A stretch of 8,394 nt of DNA from JBDSRX01 sp039929105 (lineage in GTDB: Bacteria; Patescibacteriota; Dojkabacteria; J137): positions 1 through 8,394 of the forward strand of contig JBDSRX010000005.1 of assembly GCA_039929105.1 (NCBI GenBank), written 5' to 3'. The notes below the pieces were generated by a model. The model made no database searches, was not told the DNA's origin, and saw nothing but the letters and a program-made list of their open reading frames with translations. Shown here piece by piece: positions 1 to 5,638 of this stretch. Both the position numbers and the translations under genes were made by a program. Each line of letters starts with the position of its first letter. Position 1 is the first letter of the stretch.

Positions 1-415
1 CAAACATATGAAAAAGTTTTTCAATATTCTCATTGTCTAAAAGATCCAAATATAATGCTAGTTGAAATTCTTCACCTGTGTCTGGATTTACCTCTAGAGG
101 TAAAATAGTATGTGGAGCTCTATCATCCTGTATATCCATATAAGTATTAAGTAGATTTAAGAAGTGAGGGTAAGCACTTGGTCTTTTTGGATCTAAGAAA
201 ATATAGGCACCTAAATATCCTAATCTTTCAAAAATCCCTCCTGGATTTTCTTGACCTTTAATATCTTCTAATTGCCTTTCTATTGTCCCTTCATCCTTAT
301 AGACTAAAATATCTAAAAGTTTCTGAAGCTCTTGTTGAGCAACTTCAATTGTATTAATTTGCTCTAAAGAAATTGGTTGTTCTCCATTAGAATCTGGCAT
401 TTGTGAATTGCTCAT
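1..415 (-). CDS. Unrecognised protein, C-terminus cut by window edge
   Basis: A reading frame opens at the ATG at 415 on the minus strand and runs without a stop off the left edge, giving the first 138 residues. I do not recognise it. It starts with a polar segment rich in Asn, Ser, Gln and Glu (about residues 1-20), then a likely amphipathic helix (about 21-40), then a mixed region with FERLGYLGAYIFLDP (about 63-77). There is no signal peptide, membrane helix or cysteine in the visible part. It lies 20 nt downstream of the 436-996 gene on the same strand, with no promoter-like sequence in the gap, so it is probably the third gene of the operon led by the rRNA methyltransferase. The start is preceded by ATTAAT with no Shine-Dalgarno sequence. 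Function unknown; the open frame and codon use make the gene itself likely. Confidence 0.75.
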   Translation of the reverse strand, partial: MSNSQMPDSNGEQPISLEQINTIEVAQQELQKLLDILVYKDEGTIERQLEDIKGQENPGGIFERLGYLGAYIFLDPKRPSAYPHFLNLLNTYMDIQDDRAPHTILPLEVNPDTGEEFQLALYLDLLDNENIEKLFHMF

Positions 416-435
416 ATTAATTTATTAAGAAATAT

Positions 436-996
436 TTATGCTTCTAATTTTAACTTAGGCTTTGCATACATTATCTGAAAATCGTTTCTAATACATAATA
501 ATGCTCCGTCAATTACATGAGCTATGTTTCTTTTTAAATTTTCAATATTATCTTTATTTATATAATATATTACACCATTGTTGGCTGCTAATAGTGCAAT
601 TTCAAAGAAAGGTCGTAAGATCCTAACATCTTCTTTATCCAAATATACTAAAGGTTTAAAAGTATTCCCTTTTTCATAAACATGAGGATATTGAGGCAGA
701 TAATTTAAAACAAAAGCTTCTAAAAAGTTTAAACACTCAAATTTATATGAAATAGTTTGACTATATAACCATATTTTTGACCCATTGTACCCTAAATCGT
801 GTAGTTGTGAGATTAATAATTTCCCCTCCGAACGTCTTAACTCGACACTAGTAGCAATATTTACAATTTCTATTCGGATTGAATTTACATTAGTCCAAGC
901 CTTTAATACATCTCCTCCTATTGATAATGATTCCTGTACAGAAGGGTAACCCAAATATTCTGTTGAGCTTTGTGGGTCTTTCTCTGCTGGGAGCAT
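436..996 (-). CDS. Unrecognised soluble protein in methyltransferase operon
   Basis: A 186-residue protein of unknown function. It has no signal peptide and no clear membrane helix. Residues 126-146 are mildly hydrophobic and look like the core of a globular domain, and two cysteines (88 and 168) are isolated. The C-terminal tail is lysine-rich (KPKLKLEA). The start is fixed by context: the upstream methyltransferase stops with TAA, one T follows, then the ATG (TAATATG), which suggests translational coupling or reinitiation. No Shine-Dalgarno sequence is separable from the upstream coding end. Nothing in the sequence ties it to rRNA modification except the operon. It could be a lineage-specific protein. 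I see no family motif. Confidence 0.8.
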   Translation of the reverse strand: MLPAEKDPQSSTEYLGYPSVQESLSIGGDVLKAWTNVNSIRIEIVNIATSVELRRSEGKLLISQLHDLGYNGSKIWLYSQTISYKFECLNFLEAFVLNYLPQYPHVYEKGNTFKPLVYLDKEDVRILRPFFEIALLAANNGVIYYINKDNIENLKRNIAHVIDGALLCIRNDFQIMYAKPKLKLEA

Positions 997-997
997 A

Positions 998-1891
998 TTA
1001 TTGATTACCTCTACCTACTCGGCTTCTTCTTTCCACTTTTGGCTCAGAGCCTTTCTGCATTAAGTATTTTTTATACGATGCGTTAACGTATCTCTTTTTA
1101 TCGTCGGATACTAAATTTTTAAATACTTTATAAAATTCTATCCATTGAGCATATCTAATATCGGCAATAGATTTATCAAACTTTATTTTCAACTCTGTAG
1201 AAATTCTTTTAAACTGCTCAAATGTGAACAATTTTGTAAAAGATGTTTTTGCATGTCCTCTATAGTTTGCGAAAGCATATGTTACAAAATCGTAGAAAGA
1301 ATCTCTTTCCTCCTTAGATATTTCTGGATATTTCTTTTTTTCAAATCTCATTAAAACAATGTCTACATAAGGCATTGGAGAAAAATCATCTCTATCGAAG
1401 TCGTGTACAATTTCCATTCTAAAGAATGGTTTTATTAACAATCCTAAAAATCTAGAAGTATCTAAATAGTCTCCTATAAGTCTCCATGCAGCTTCTTTTT
1501 GCATAATAAGATAAGTATCTTTTGGAGGATTTCTTCCTAAAAATAACTTTCTTACAATTTCTGATGTTAAGTTAAATGGGATATTTGAGAATACTTTATA
1601 GTCTTCTAATGTACTCAAGTTGAATTTAAGTAAGTCTAAATTATAGACTTTTACATTTACTACTTTGTCCTCTTTATATTTTTCTGAAAGTTCATGGTAA
1701 AGATCGAAATCTTTTTCTACTGTTACTACTTTTCCTGCTTTTGCAGCTAAAACTTTTGTAATTTTTCCTGTTCCAGCTCCAAACTCTAAAACAGTATCGG
1801 TAGAATTAAGAGAAGTCTTTGTTTTAACAATTTCTTCTATTAAATCTGCACTTTTTACAAAGTTTTGTGAGTATTTTATTTCATTTCTCAT
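998..1891 (-). CDS. Erm/KsgA-family rRNA adenine N6-methyltransferase, Erm-like
   Basis: A 297-residue SAM-dependent rRNA adenine methyltransferase. Visible motifs are YSQNFVKS (7-14, the family's QNF start), SAM motif I VLEFGAGTG (34-42), acidic E59 after VTV (motif II), D86 in NLDLL (motif III) and NIPFN at 103-107 (catalytic motif IV). KsgA usually has NLPYN; Erm enzymes usually have NIPYN/NIPFH, so this favours Erm. The C-terminal domain, with KLFTFEQFKRI (220-230) and a closing IRYAQWIEFYKVF (245-257), also recalls Erm's 'lFtknQf ... eQw..lf..y' pattern. Known Erm enzymes methylate A2058 of 23S rRNA and give macrolide-lincosamide-streptogramin B resistance; KsgA dimethylates 16S helix 45. 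Residues 261-297 are a basic extension beyond the usual Erm length of about 245-260. It leads a three-gene minus-strand operon from a promoter abutting the ATG. There is no upstream leader peptide of the attenuation type, because the predicted mRNA has no 5' leader. Substrate choice is inference. Confidence 0.85.
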   Translation of the reverse strand: MRNEIKYSQNFVKSADLIEEIVKTKTSLNSTDTVLEFGAGTGKITKVLAAKAGKVVTVEKDFDLYHELSEKYKEDKVVNVKVYNLDLLKFNLSTLEDYKVFSNIPFNLTSEIVRKLFLGRNPPKDTYLIMQKEAAWRLIGDYLDTSRFLGLLIKPFFRMEIVHDFDRDDFSPMPYVDIVLMRFEKKKYPEISKEERDSFYDFVTYAFANYRGHAKTSFTKLFTFEQFKRISTELKIKFDKSIADIRYAQWIEFYKVFKNLVSDDKKRYVNASYKKYLMQKGSEPKVERRSRVGRGNQ

Positions 1892-1897
1892 TGCATA

Positions 1898-1906
1898 ATT
1901 ATAGCA
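1898..1906 (-). promoter_or_regulatory. Extended -10 promoter, leaderless start of methyltransferase
   Basis: On the minus strand the sequence reads TGCTATAAT, a perfect extended -10 (TGn plus consensus TATAAT). No good -35 lies 16-18 nt upstream, as expected of extended -10 promoters. The hexamer ends exactly 6 nt before the ATG at 1891, so the usual start position (+1, 7 nt after the last base of the -10) is the A of the ATG. This predicts a leaderless mRNA. Confidence 0.7.
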
Positions 1907-1928
1907 TGGAAAGGCTTTGGAGACAGCA

Positions 1929-1946
1929 TTAACGCAACTCTGTTAA
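1929..1946. repeat. Short inverted repeat in divergent intergenic region
   Basis: TTAAC (1929-1933) and GTTAA (1942-1946) form 5-bp arms around an 8-nt spacer, between the divergently transcribed methyltransferase and the 2008 gene. It lies upstream of the methyltransferase -10 at about the -40 region. It could be an operator, but arms this short arise by chance in AT-rich DNA. Confidence 0.25.
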
Positions 1947-1971
1947 CTTTATGGCAAAAGAGTAAATTTGG

Positions 1972-1980
1972 TGGTAAAGT
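1972..1980 (+). promoter_or_regulatory. Weak extended -10 candidate for the 2008 gene
   Basis: TGGTAAAGT has the TGn extension and 4 of 6 matches to TATAAT. It would start transcription near 1987 and give a leader of about 21 nt. A competing TATAAG at 1985-1990 would give a leader of about 11 nt. Neither has a clear -35. The only other intergenic landmark is the inverted repeat at 1929-1946. Confidence 0.3.
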
Positions 1981-2007
1981 TCTGTATAAGATATTTAACC
2001 ATTAAAT

Positions 2008-2436
2008 ATGTCTGAACAACCTCGAAAGTATTCGTTAGAAGAATTAGCAGATATACAAATAGCTGTGACTATGGAAATAATGCAAAATAAATATCCTGGA
2101 GTTAGCCTAAATGACTTAAGAAATATCGAAGTGGAAATGAAAATTGAAACTAATCGTGTAAATAATTTTGTTGAATTTAAATCTAACGAGTTAGTTTATT
2201 TATTTACTCAAGTTCTAGGGAACTTCCTAACGGCTTATGTAGAAAAAATTACACTTGGGTTAATTACAGAAGATCAACTTATTGAAGATACAAAGAGTTT
2301 TGCTGAGATTGTTAATAAAAAAATAGGAACAGACATGGACTATTTAAAACAACATCAAGTTTATATAAGACAAGTAATGACTAAAAAAGGAAGAGTACCT
2401 AAATTATTGGAAGATATTGGGATTTCAACCTACTGA
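2008..2436 (+). CDS. Unrecognised small, mostly helical protein
   Basis: A 142-residue protein I do not recognise. It is charged, has no cysteine, no signal peptide and no membrane segment. It looks mostly helical: EELADIQIAVTMEIMQNKY (about 11-29), a central stretch with VEFKSNELVYLFTQVLGNFL (55-74), and a lysine-rich C-terminal third ending in KKGRVPKLLEDIGISTY. The ATG at 2008 is the first in the frame, lies downstream of candidate -10 sequences and lacks a Shine-Dalgarno sequence (AACCATTAAAT precedes it). It is transcribed divergently from the methyltransferase and convergently with sufB, and its last 12 bp overlap the end of sufB, so the two genes share coding DNA on opposite strands. 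It stops with TGA. No function can be inferred from the context. Confidence 0.8.
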   Translation: MSEQPRKYSLEELADIQIAVTMEIMQNKYPGVSLNDLRNIEVEMKIETNRVNNFVEFKSNELVYLFTQVLGNFLTAYVEKITLGLITEDQLIEDTKSFAEIVNKKIGTDMDYLKQHQVYIRQVMTKKGRVPKLLEDIGISTY

Positions 2437-3780
2437 GCCTTTCATAGACATTTTAATAAGGTCGTTCATCTCCATTGCATATTCCATAGGAAGTTCTTTT
2501 GCAATTGGTTCTATAAATCCGGAAACAATCAAACCTCCAGCCTCTTCTTCAGTAATCCCTCGAGACATTAAATAATAGAGTTGATTTTCTGAAACCCTAG
2601 AAACGCTTGCTTCGTGTTCTACTTTAGAAAGTTTTTCGTAAATTTCGTTATATGGATATGTATCTGTTTGAGAAATATTGTCCAGAATTAGAGCATCACA
2701 AACTACCTTAACTTTTGTATTTTTTGCACCTTTTGTAACTTTAACTAATCCTCTATAGCTAGTTCGCCCACCATTCTTACAAATAGATTTTGTTGTAATA
2801 ATTCCAGATGTATCTTTTCCAATATGAATTAGCTTACCTCCTGAATCTATATGTTGACCCTTGTCTGCATATGCAATAGATAGAATTTCTCCTCTTGCTC
2901 TACTACCAACCATTACAACTGATGGATATTTCATTGTTACTTTAGATCCAATATTACAATCTATCCATTCTATTTTTGAGTCTTCGTATGCTAAACCTCT
3001 TTGAGTAACTAAGTTGTAAATATTCTTTGCCCAGTTTTGAATTGTTGTATATCGAATCCTAGAGCCTTTTAAGGCAATCAATTCTATAACTCCCGAATGT
3101 AAGACGTCGGATGAATATTGAGGAGCGCTACAGCCTTCTACATATTGAACTTCTGCACCTTCATCGGCAATAATCATTGTTCTTTCAAATTGACCTAGGT
3201 TTGAAGTCTTAATATAGAAATAAGCTTGAAGTGGTACTACTACTTTTACACCTTTTGGTACATAAACAAAACTTCCTCCACTCCAACATGCAGTATTTAG
3301 TGCAGCATATTTATTGTCTGTGTATGGAATAGATTTTCCAAACCATTTCTTAAATAGTTCTGGATATTTTTTAAGTCCTGTGTCTGTATCGGTAAATACA
3401 ACTCCTTGCTTTTCCCATTCTTCTTTTACTCTTCCATAAACTACATTTGAGTCGTATTGAGTTTCTACTCCAGCTAAGAATTTTCTTTCCGCTTCTGGGA
3501 TTTTTAAATCTGCAAAAGTTTGCTTCATTTCAGCTGGAACTTCTTCCCATGTTCTTGTTTTTTTAGATTCGGGTGTTACATAGAATCTAATTTTAGAATC
3601 GTCTAATGCATCTAGATTTGCACCCCACTTTGGAACTGGTCTAAGTAAATAATGTTCGTAAGCTTCTAGTCTTCTTTCTAACATCCATTCTGGTTCTTCT
3701 TTGAATGTTGAAAGAGCAACAATAGTGTCGCGTGTAAGGCCAGGCTTCGCTAGTATTTGTTCTATCTCATCTTTTTCCAT
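2425..3780 (-). CDS. sufB: SufB, SUF iron-sulfur cluster assembly scaffold
   Basis: A 451-residue SufB, slightly shorter than E. coli SufB (495), with full domain order: N-terminal helical region (1-160), WSGGSFVYVPKGV (166-178) opening the beta-helix core, and a C-terminal helical end with VEHEASVSR (387-395). SufB works with SufC (ATPase) and usually SufD to build Fe-S clusters in the cytoplasm. It is SufB rather than SufD: C361 (CDALIL) lies 91 residues from the C-terminus, exactly as does E. coli C405, and E390 aligns with E434. C217 in VEGCSAP fits E. coli C254 once the shorter loop at NWAKNIYN is allowed for. These alignments are from memory of E. coli SufB. The start ATG sits 6 nt after an extended -10. 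No sufC, sufD, sufS or sufU lies next to it; both neighbours face other directions. It stops with TGA inside the end of the convergent 2008 gene. Confidence 0.97.
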   Translation of the reverse strand: MEKDEIEQILAKPGLTRDTIVALSTFKEEPEWMLERRLEAYEHYLLRPVPKWGANLDALDDSKIRFYVTPESKKTRTWEEVPAEMKQTFADLKIPEAERKFLAGVETQYDSNVVYGRVKEEWEKQGVVFTDTDTGLKKYPELFKKWFGKSIPYTDNKYAALNTACWSGGSFVYVPKGVKVVVPLQAYFYIKTSNLGQFERTMIIADEGAEVQYVEGCSAPQYSSDVLHSGVIELIALKGSRIRYTTIQNWAKNIYNLVTQRGLAYEDSKIEWIDCNIGSKVTMKYPSVVMVGSRARGEILSIAYADKGQHIDSGGKLIHIGKDTSGIITTKSICKNGGRTSYRGLVKVTKGAKNTKVKVVCDALILDNISQTDTYPYNEIYEKLSKVEHEASVSRVSENQLYYLMSRGITEEEAGGLIVSGFIEPIAKELPMEYAMEMNDLIKMSMKGSVG

Positions 3781-3786
3781 AGGTTG

Positions 3787-3795
3787 ATTTTATCA
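3787..3795 (-). promoter_or_regulatory. Extended -10 promoter, leaderless start of sufB
   Basis: The minus strand reads TGATAAAAT: TGn extension plus TAAAAT (5 of 6 to consensus). The hexamer ends 6 nt (CAACCT) before the sufB ATG at 3780, placing +1 on the A of ATG. There is no clear -35; the 8-bp palindrome GTTTAAAC (3801-3808) lies just upstream. No Fe-S regulator (IscR/SufR-like) site could be recognised with confidence. Confidence 0.65.
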
Positions 3796-3838
3796 TATAA
3801 GTTTAAACCCAAACGTTATTGATGTTGATGCCGAGGTC

Positions 3839-3847
3839 TGTTAACAT
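3839..3847 (+). promoter_or_regulatory. Weak extended -10 candidate for the 3876 gene
   Basis: TGTTAACAT has a TGn extension and 4 of 6 -10 matches. It would start transcription near 3854, inside the 8-bp palindrome TGTATACA (3851-3858), and leave a leader of about 22 nt before the ATG at 3876. A different box, TATACA at 3853-3858, is also possible. If either is right, in-frame ATGs at 3819, 3822 and 3846 cannot be the start. Confidence 0.3.
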
Positions 3848-3875
3848 GACTGTATACATCTTAGTTTTTTTATAC

Positions 3876-4367
3876 ATGACTAATAGCTCTCCATCTTGGT
3901 TATTCGAAGAACCTACTCCTCAAGAGAAAGAGTTAGAACTTATAGCGGGTTTAAAAACGCTTTTAACCCTTTTAAAAGATTCTGAAGTTACAAACTTTAA
4001 ATTCGCATTAGAATTATCTTTAATACAACCTGTTCAAAGTGACGACGAATTATTAATAATTCCAGAAATAAAAAAACATAATGAAGCTTCTACTGAGTTT
4101 TTGGAAAGAACAAGTAATGTACCTACAATTAAAAGATATCTTCAATATTTTAAAGTAAAACTTTTAGAACCTTCTTCGGTTAAATTTAGAGGTAATTTAT
4201 TAGGTAAAACAGCTGCATTGGAAGGTCATGCTGTATTTATTGAAAAGAAAGAGTTAATAAGAATAGTAGAAAAAGTTCTAGGAATGGATTTTTCTAAAGT
4301 TATTTCTGAAGAAATTTTTGTGCCAAAGTTCCCTGAACTTGTTCAACCTCCTGTAGATGAGGCTTAA
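3876..4367 (+). CDS. Unrecognised soluble protein
   Basis: A 163-residue protein without recognised family. After a short polar N-terminus (MTNSSPSWLFEEPTPQEKE) comes a leucine-rich helix (about 19-34), then alternating beta and helical segments with LLIIPEIKKH (59-68), and a proline- and acid-rich tail (KFPELVQPPVDEA). It has no cysteine. The frame extends upstream to an ATG at 3819, but that would add MMLMPRSVNMTVYILVFLY, place the start before the likely promoter and bring it within 40 bp of the divergent sufB ATG, so I chose 3876. If the longer start were real, the added hydrophobic stretch could act as a membrane anchor or signal. It is the first of five plus-strand genes and has 43 bp between its stop and the next ATG, enough for a promoter of that gene. 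Confidence 0.7.
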   Translation: MTNSSPSWLFEEPTPQEKELELIAGLKTLLTLLKDSEVTNFKFALELSLIQPVQSDDELLIIPEIKKHNEASTEFLERTSNVPTIKRYLQYFKVKLLEPSSVKFRGNLLGKTAALEGHAVFIEKKELIRIVEKVLGMDFSKVISEEIFVPKFPELVQPPVDEA

Positions 4368-4374
4368 TTAAAAA

Positions 4375-4383
4375 TGGTAGAAT
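4375..4383 (+). promoter_or_regulatory. Extended -10 promoter for the 4411 gene
   Basis: TGGTAGAAT carries the TGn extension and 5 of 6 -10 bases. Transcription would start near 4390, 7 bp after the upstream stop region, leaving a leader of about 21 nt with no Shine-Dalgarno sequence. No -35 is visible. The last three bases of the box are also the first three of the inverted repeat at 4381-4399. Confidence 0.5.
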
Positions 4384-4399
4384 AAGTTTAATACTTATT
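4381..4399. repeat. Perfect 7-bp inverted repeat across predicted start
   Basis: AATAAGT (4381-4387) and ACTTATT (4393-4399) are perfect arms around TTAAT. The repeat begins inside the -10 box and contains the predicted +1 (4390). This is where a repressor operator would sit. In RNA it would be only a weak AT-rich hairpin near the 5' end, and no T-run follows, so it is not a convincing terminator of the upstream gene. Confidence 0.45.
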
Positions 4400-4410
4400 A
4401 AATAAAATTT

Positions 4411-4896
4411 ATGCCTGGGTCTGAAGTTGATAATTTAATGGGATATGATGCAACAATTACTAAACTACTTGATGGCGTAATAAAAGCTAAACCAGAAAAT
4501 AAAATTAATTTGTTAAATGAATTATTTAAAAATGGCGCTTTCTTAAAACTAATCAGAGAGTCAGAAACCACATTTAACCAAGTTTTAAATATTCTTTTAT
4601 TACCCGAGTTTAATTTATTGAAACCATCTAACAAAGATACTGGAAGTATTGAAAGCAGTATTACAATTGTTTACGATGATCCTAATTCTAATGCTACATA
4701 TGCATTTTATAGAAATGATCAAGATTTACTTTTTTACAGAGTAAGTGAACAAGATAAGTTTGCTACTTTAGCTGAGCAACCAGATATGACTTTTGACCAA
4801 TTCTCTAGGTTTTTATATAAATCTATTATTAATAAATTGGGAGATATTCCTGAAGCGACTCTATCCTTTGATGCATACAAAGTGCCTACTATGTAA
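4411..4896 (+). CDS. Unrecognised soluble protein
   Basis: A 161-residue protein of unknown function with no cysteine, signal peptide or membrane helix. The first 70 residues look helical (ITKLLDGVIKAKPENKINLL, 16-35; a second leucine-rich helix at 55-70). Residues 82-113 look like beta strands (SSITIVYDD; TYAFYRND; LLFYRVS), and 127-142 (MTFDQFSRFLYKSIIN, 126-141) is a helix. Helical N-half followed by a beta hairpin region is also the apparent order in the next gene product, so the two may be distant paralogues, but no residue-level alignment convinces me. The ATG is the first after the candidate promoter at 4375; no Shine-Dalgarno sequence. It shares strand with its neighbours, but each seems to have its own promoter. 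Confidence 0.78.
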   Translation: MPGSEVDNLMGYDATITKLLDGVIKAKPENKINLLNELFKNGAFLKLIRESETTFNQVLNILLLPEFNLLKPSNKDTGSIESSITIVYDDPNSNATYAFYRNDQDLLFYRVSEQDKFATLAEQPDMTFDQFSRFLYKSIINKLGDIPEATLSFDAYKVPTM

Positions 4897-4902
4897 TACC
4901 TA

Positions 4903-4911
4903 TGGTATAAT
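4903..4911 (+). promoter_or_regulatory. Extended -10 promoter for the 4934 gene
   Basis: TGGTATAAT is a perfect extended -10, beginning 7 bp after the stop of the upstream gene. No -35 match lies upstream. +1 would be near 4918, giving a leader of about 16 nt without a Shine-Dalgarno sequence. A small inverted repeat, ATACC-TAT-GGTAT (4896-4908), overlaps the TGG element. Confidence 0.6.
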
Positions 4912-4933
4912 CTTGCACTTAAACTCTTAGTAA

Positions 4934-5557
4934 ATGCAGATGAATACACTTATTGCAATTCCTGGACAAAGTACACAAACTTACTCTTCACTTGAAGAGT
5001 CTGTTCAAAGATTATTTAACGCATATATTAACTACACTTCTAAAGACATTCCTGAACTAAGTAGGGAAGGATTTGTTATTGCCTTTAATAATAGAATAAC
5101 AAAAGATATATACAATATTCTAAATTCAGCACCTGAATTAATAGAAGAATTTTTACTTTTCTTAGTTCAGTTAGGAGTTTTAAAAAGTTTTAAAGATAAT
5201 GCCGGCCTTACAGCTCAAAATGCAATTGTTATTAGTACTAGCTCCTCGTTAAATGGTAACTATCACAATGCAGGAGTATTAGGAATTTTTGTTGTAGGAA
5301 ACGCTGATGTACTTAATATTAAATTTTATAAAACTAACCTTCACGCTACTCAAACCTTACCACCTAATGCAGATCAAATTATGAGCCAGAAGGTAATTCT
5401 AAATGCAATGGATAGTACTGTTGACACTACTGAGTTTATTACTTTAAAAGAAATGGCTAGTACCTTACAAGGAGCTTTGGAAGAAGGTAAAACTATAACT
5501 TTCTGTGTAGATCAAGTAAAGGATGAACCGGTTGTCGACGAAAGTAATAGTAATTAA
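4934..5557 (+). CDS. Unrecognised soluble protein with acidic tail
   Basis: A 207-residue protein of unknown family. It begins with a polar N-terminus, then likely helices (20-33 and 56-88, the latter leucine- and phenylalanine-rich: LIEEFLLFLVQLGVLKSF, 69-86). A beta-rich middle follows (AIVISTSSS, 97-105; VLGIFVVG, 115-122; VLNIKFYK, 126-133), then a helix (170-185), and the tail is acidic and low-complexity (VKDEPVVDESNSN). The hydrophobic helix at 69-86 contains acidic residues and is more likely buried than membrane-spanning. One cysteine (191). Two in-frame ATGs, 4934 and 4940, are both compatible with the promoter at 4903; I kept the first. Its stop is followed directly by the tandem repeats in front of the ImmA/IrrE gene. 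Confidence 0.78.
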   Translation: MQMNTLIAIPGQSTQTYSSLEESVQRLFNAYINYTSKDIPELSREGFVIAFNNRITKDIYNILNSAPELIEEFLLFLVQLGVLKSFKDNAGLTAQNAIVISTSSSLNGNYHNAGVLGIFVVGNADVLNIKFYKTNLHATQTLPPNADQIMSQKVILNAMDSTVDTTEFITLKEMASTLQGALEEGKTITFCVDQVKDEPVVDESNSN

Positions 5558-5561
5558 AAAA

Positions 5562-5637
5562 TTGTATTTAGTGATATAAGCAAATCTTGTTTCTAATGAT
5601 ATAAGCAAAGCGCTTGTTTCTAATGATATAATCCAAA
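5562..5637 (+). repeat. Three tandem copies of a ~23-bp promoter-containing unit
   Basis: Copy 1 is 5562-5584, copy 2 is 5587-5609 and copy 3 is 5614-5637. Copies 2 and 3 share a perfect 19-bp match, CTTGTTTCTAATGATATAA (5586-5604 and 5613-5631; period 27). Copy 1 matches copy 2 at 20 of 23 positions (period 25). Each copy holds TGATATAA. Copies 1 and 2 read TGATATAAG, copy 3 TGATATAAT, which is the -10 of the ImmA/IrrE gene. The 8-bp palindrome AAGCGCTT (5608-5615) lies between copies 2 and 3. The array could be iterated operator sites or tandem promoters. Confidence 0.85.
5624..5632 (+). promoter_or_regulatory. Extended -10 promoter, leaderless start of ImmA/IrrE gene
   Basis: TGATATAAT is a perfect extended -10 ending 6 nt (CCAAAT) before the ATG at 5639, so +1 falls on the A of the start codon. 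It is part of the third tandem repeat. The upstream copies' TATAAG boxes (5575-5580, 5600-5605) could be weaker start sites that would give leaders of about 52 and 27 nt. Confidence 0.7.
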
Positions 5638-5638
5638 T

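Noticed and set aside
1145..1354. Plus-strand open frame of 69 codons
   Set aside because: Lies antisense within the rRNA methyltransferase, whose motifs prove the other strand is coding.
1892..2007. Erm leader peptide with translational attenuator
   Set aside because: The predicted transcription start is on the erm-like ATG itself, leaving no room for a leader.
3819..3875. In-frame upstream extension of the 3876 gene (MMLMPRSVNMTVYILVFLY) as a signal or membrane anchor
   Set aside because: It would start within 40 bp of the divergent sufB ATG and upstream of the candidate promoter; likely untranslated. Not fully excluded.
4191..4214. GNLLGKT in the 3876 protein as a Walker A motif
   Set aside because: The spacing is GxxxGKT, one residue short of GxxxxGK[ST], and no Walker B or nucleotide-binding fold is evident.
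4398..4949. Two minus-strand open frames (4398-4634, 4734-4949)
   Set aside because: Antisense to the 4411 gene, which has a promoter and fills the region; no promoter or family signal on the minus strand.
5562..5637. CRISPR array or plasmid origin iterons
   Set aside because: Only three copies, spacers of 2-4 nt and a promoter inside the unit; no cas or replication initiator gene.
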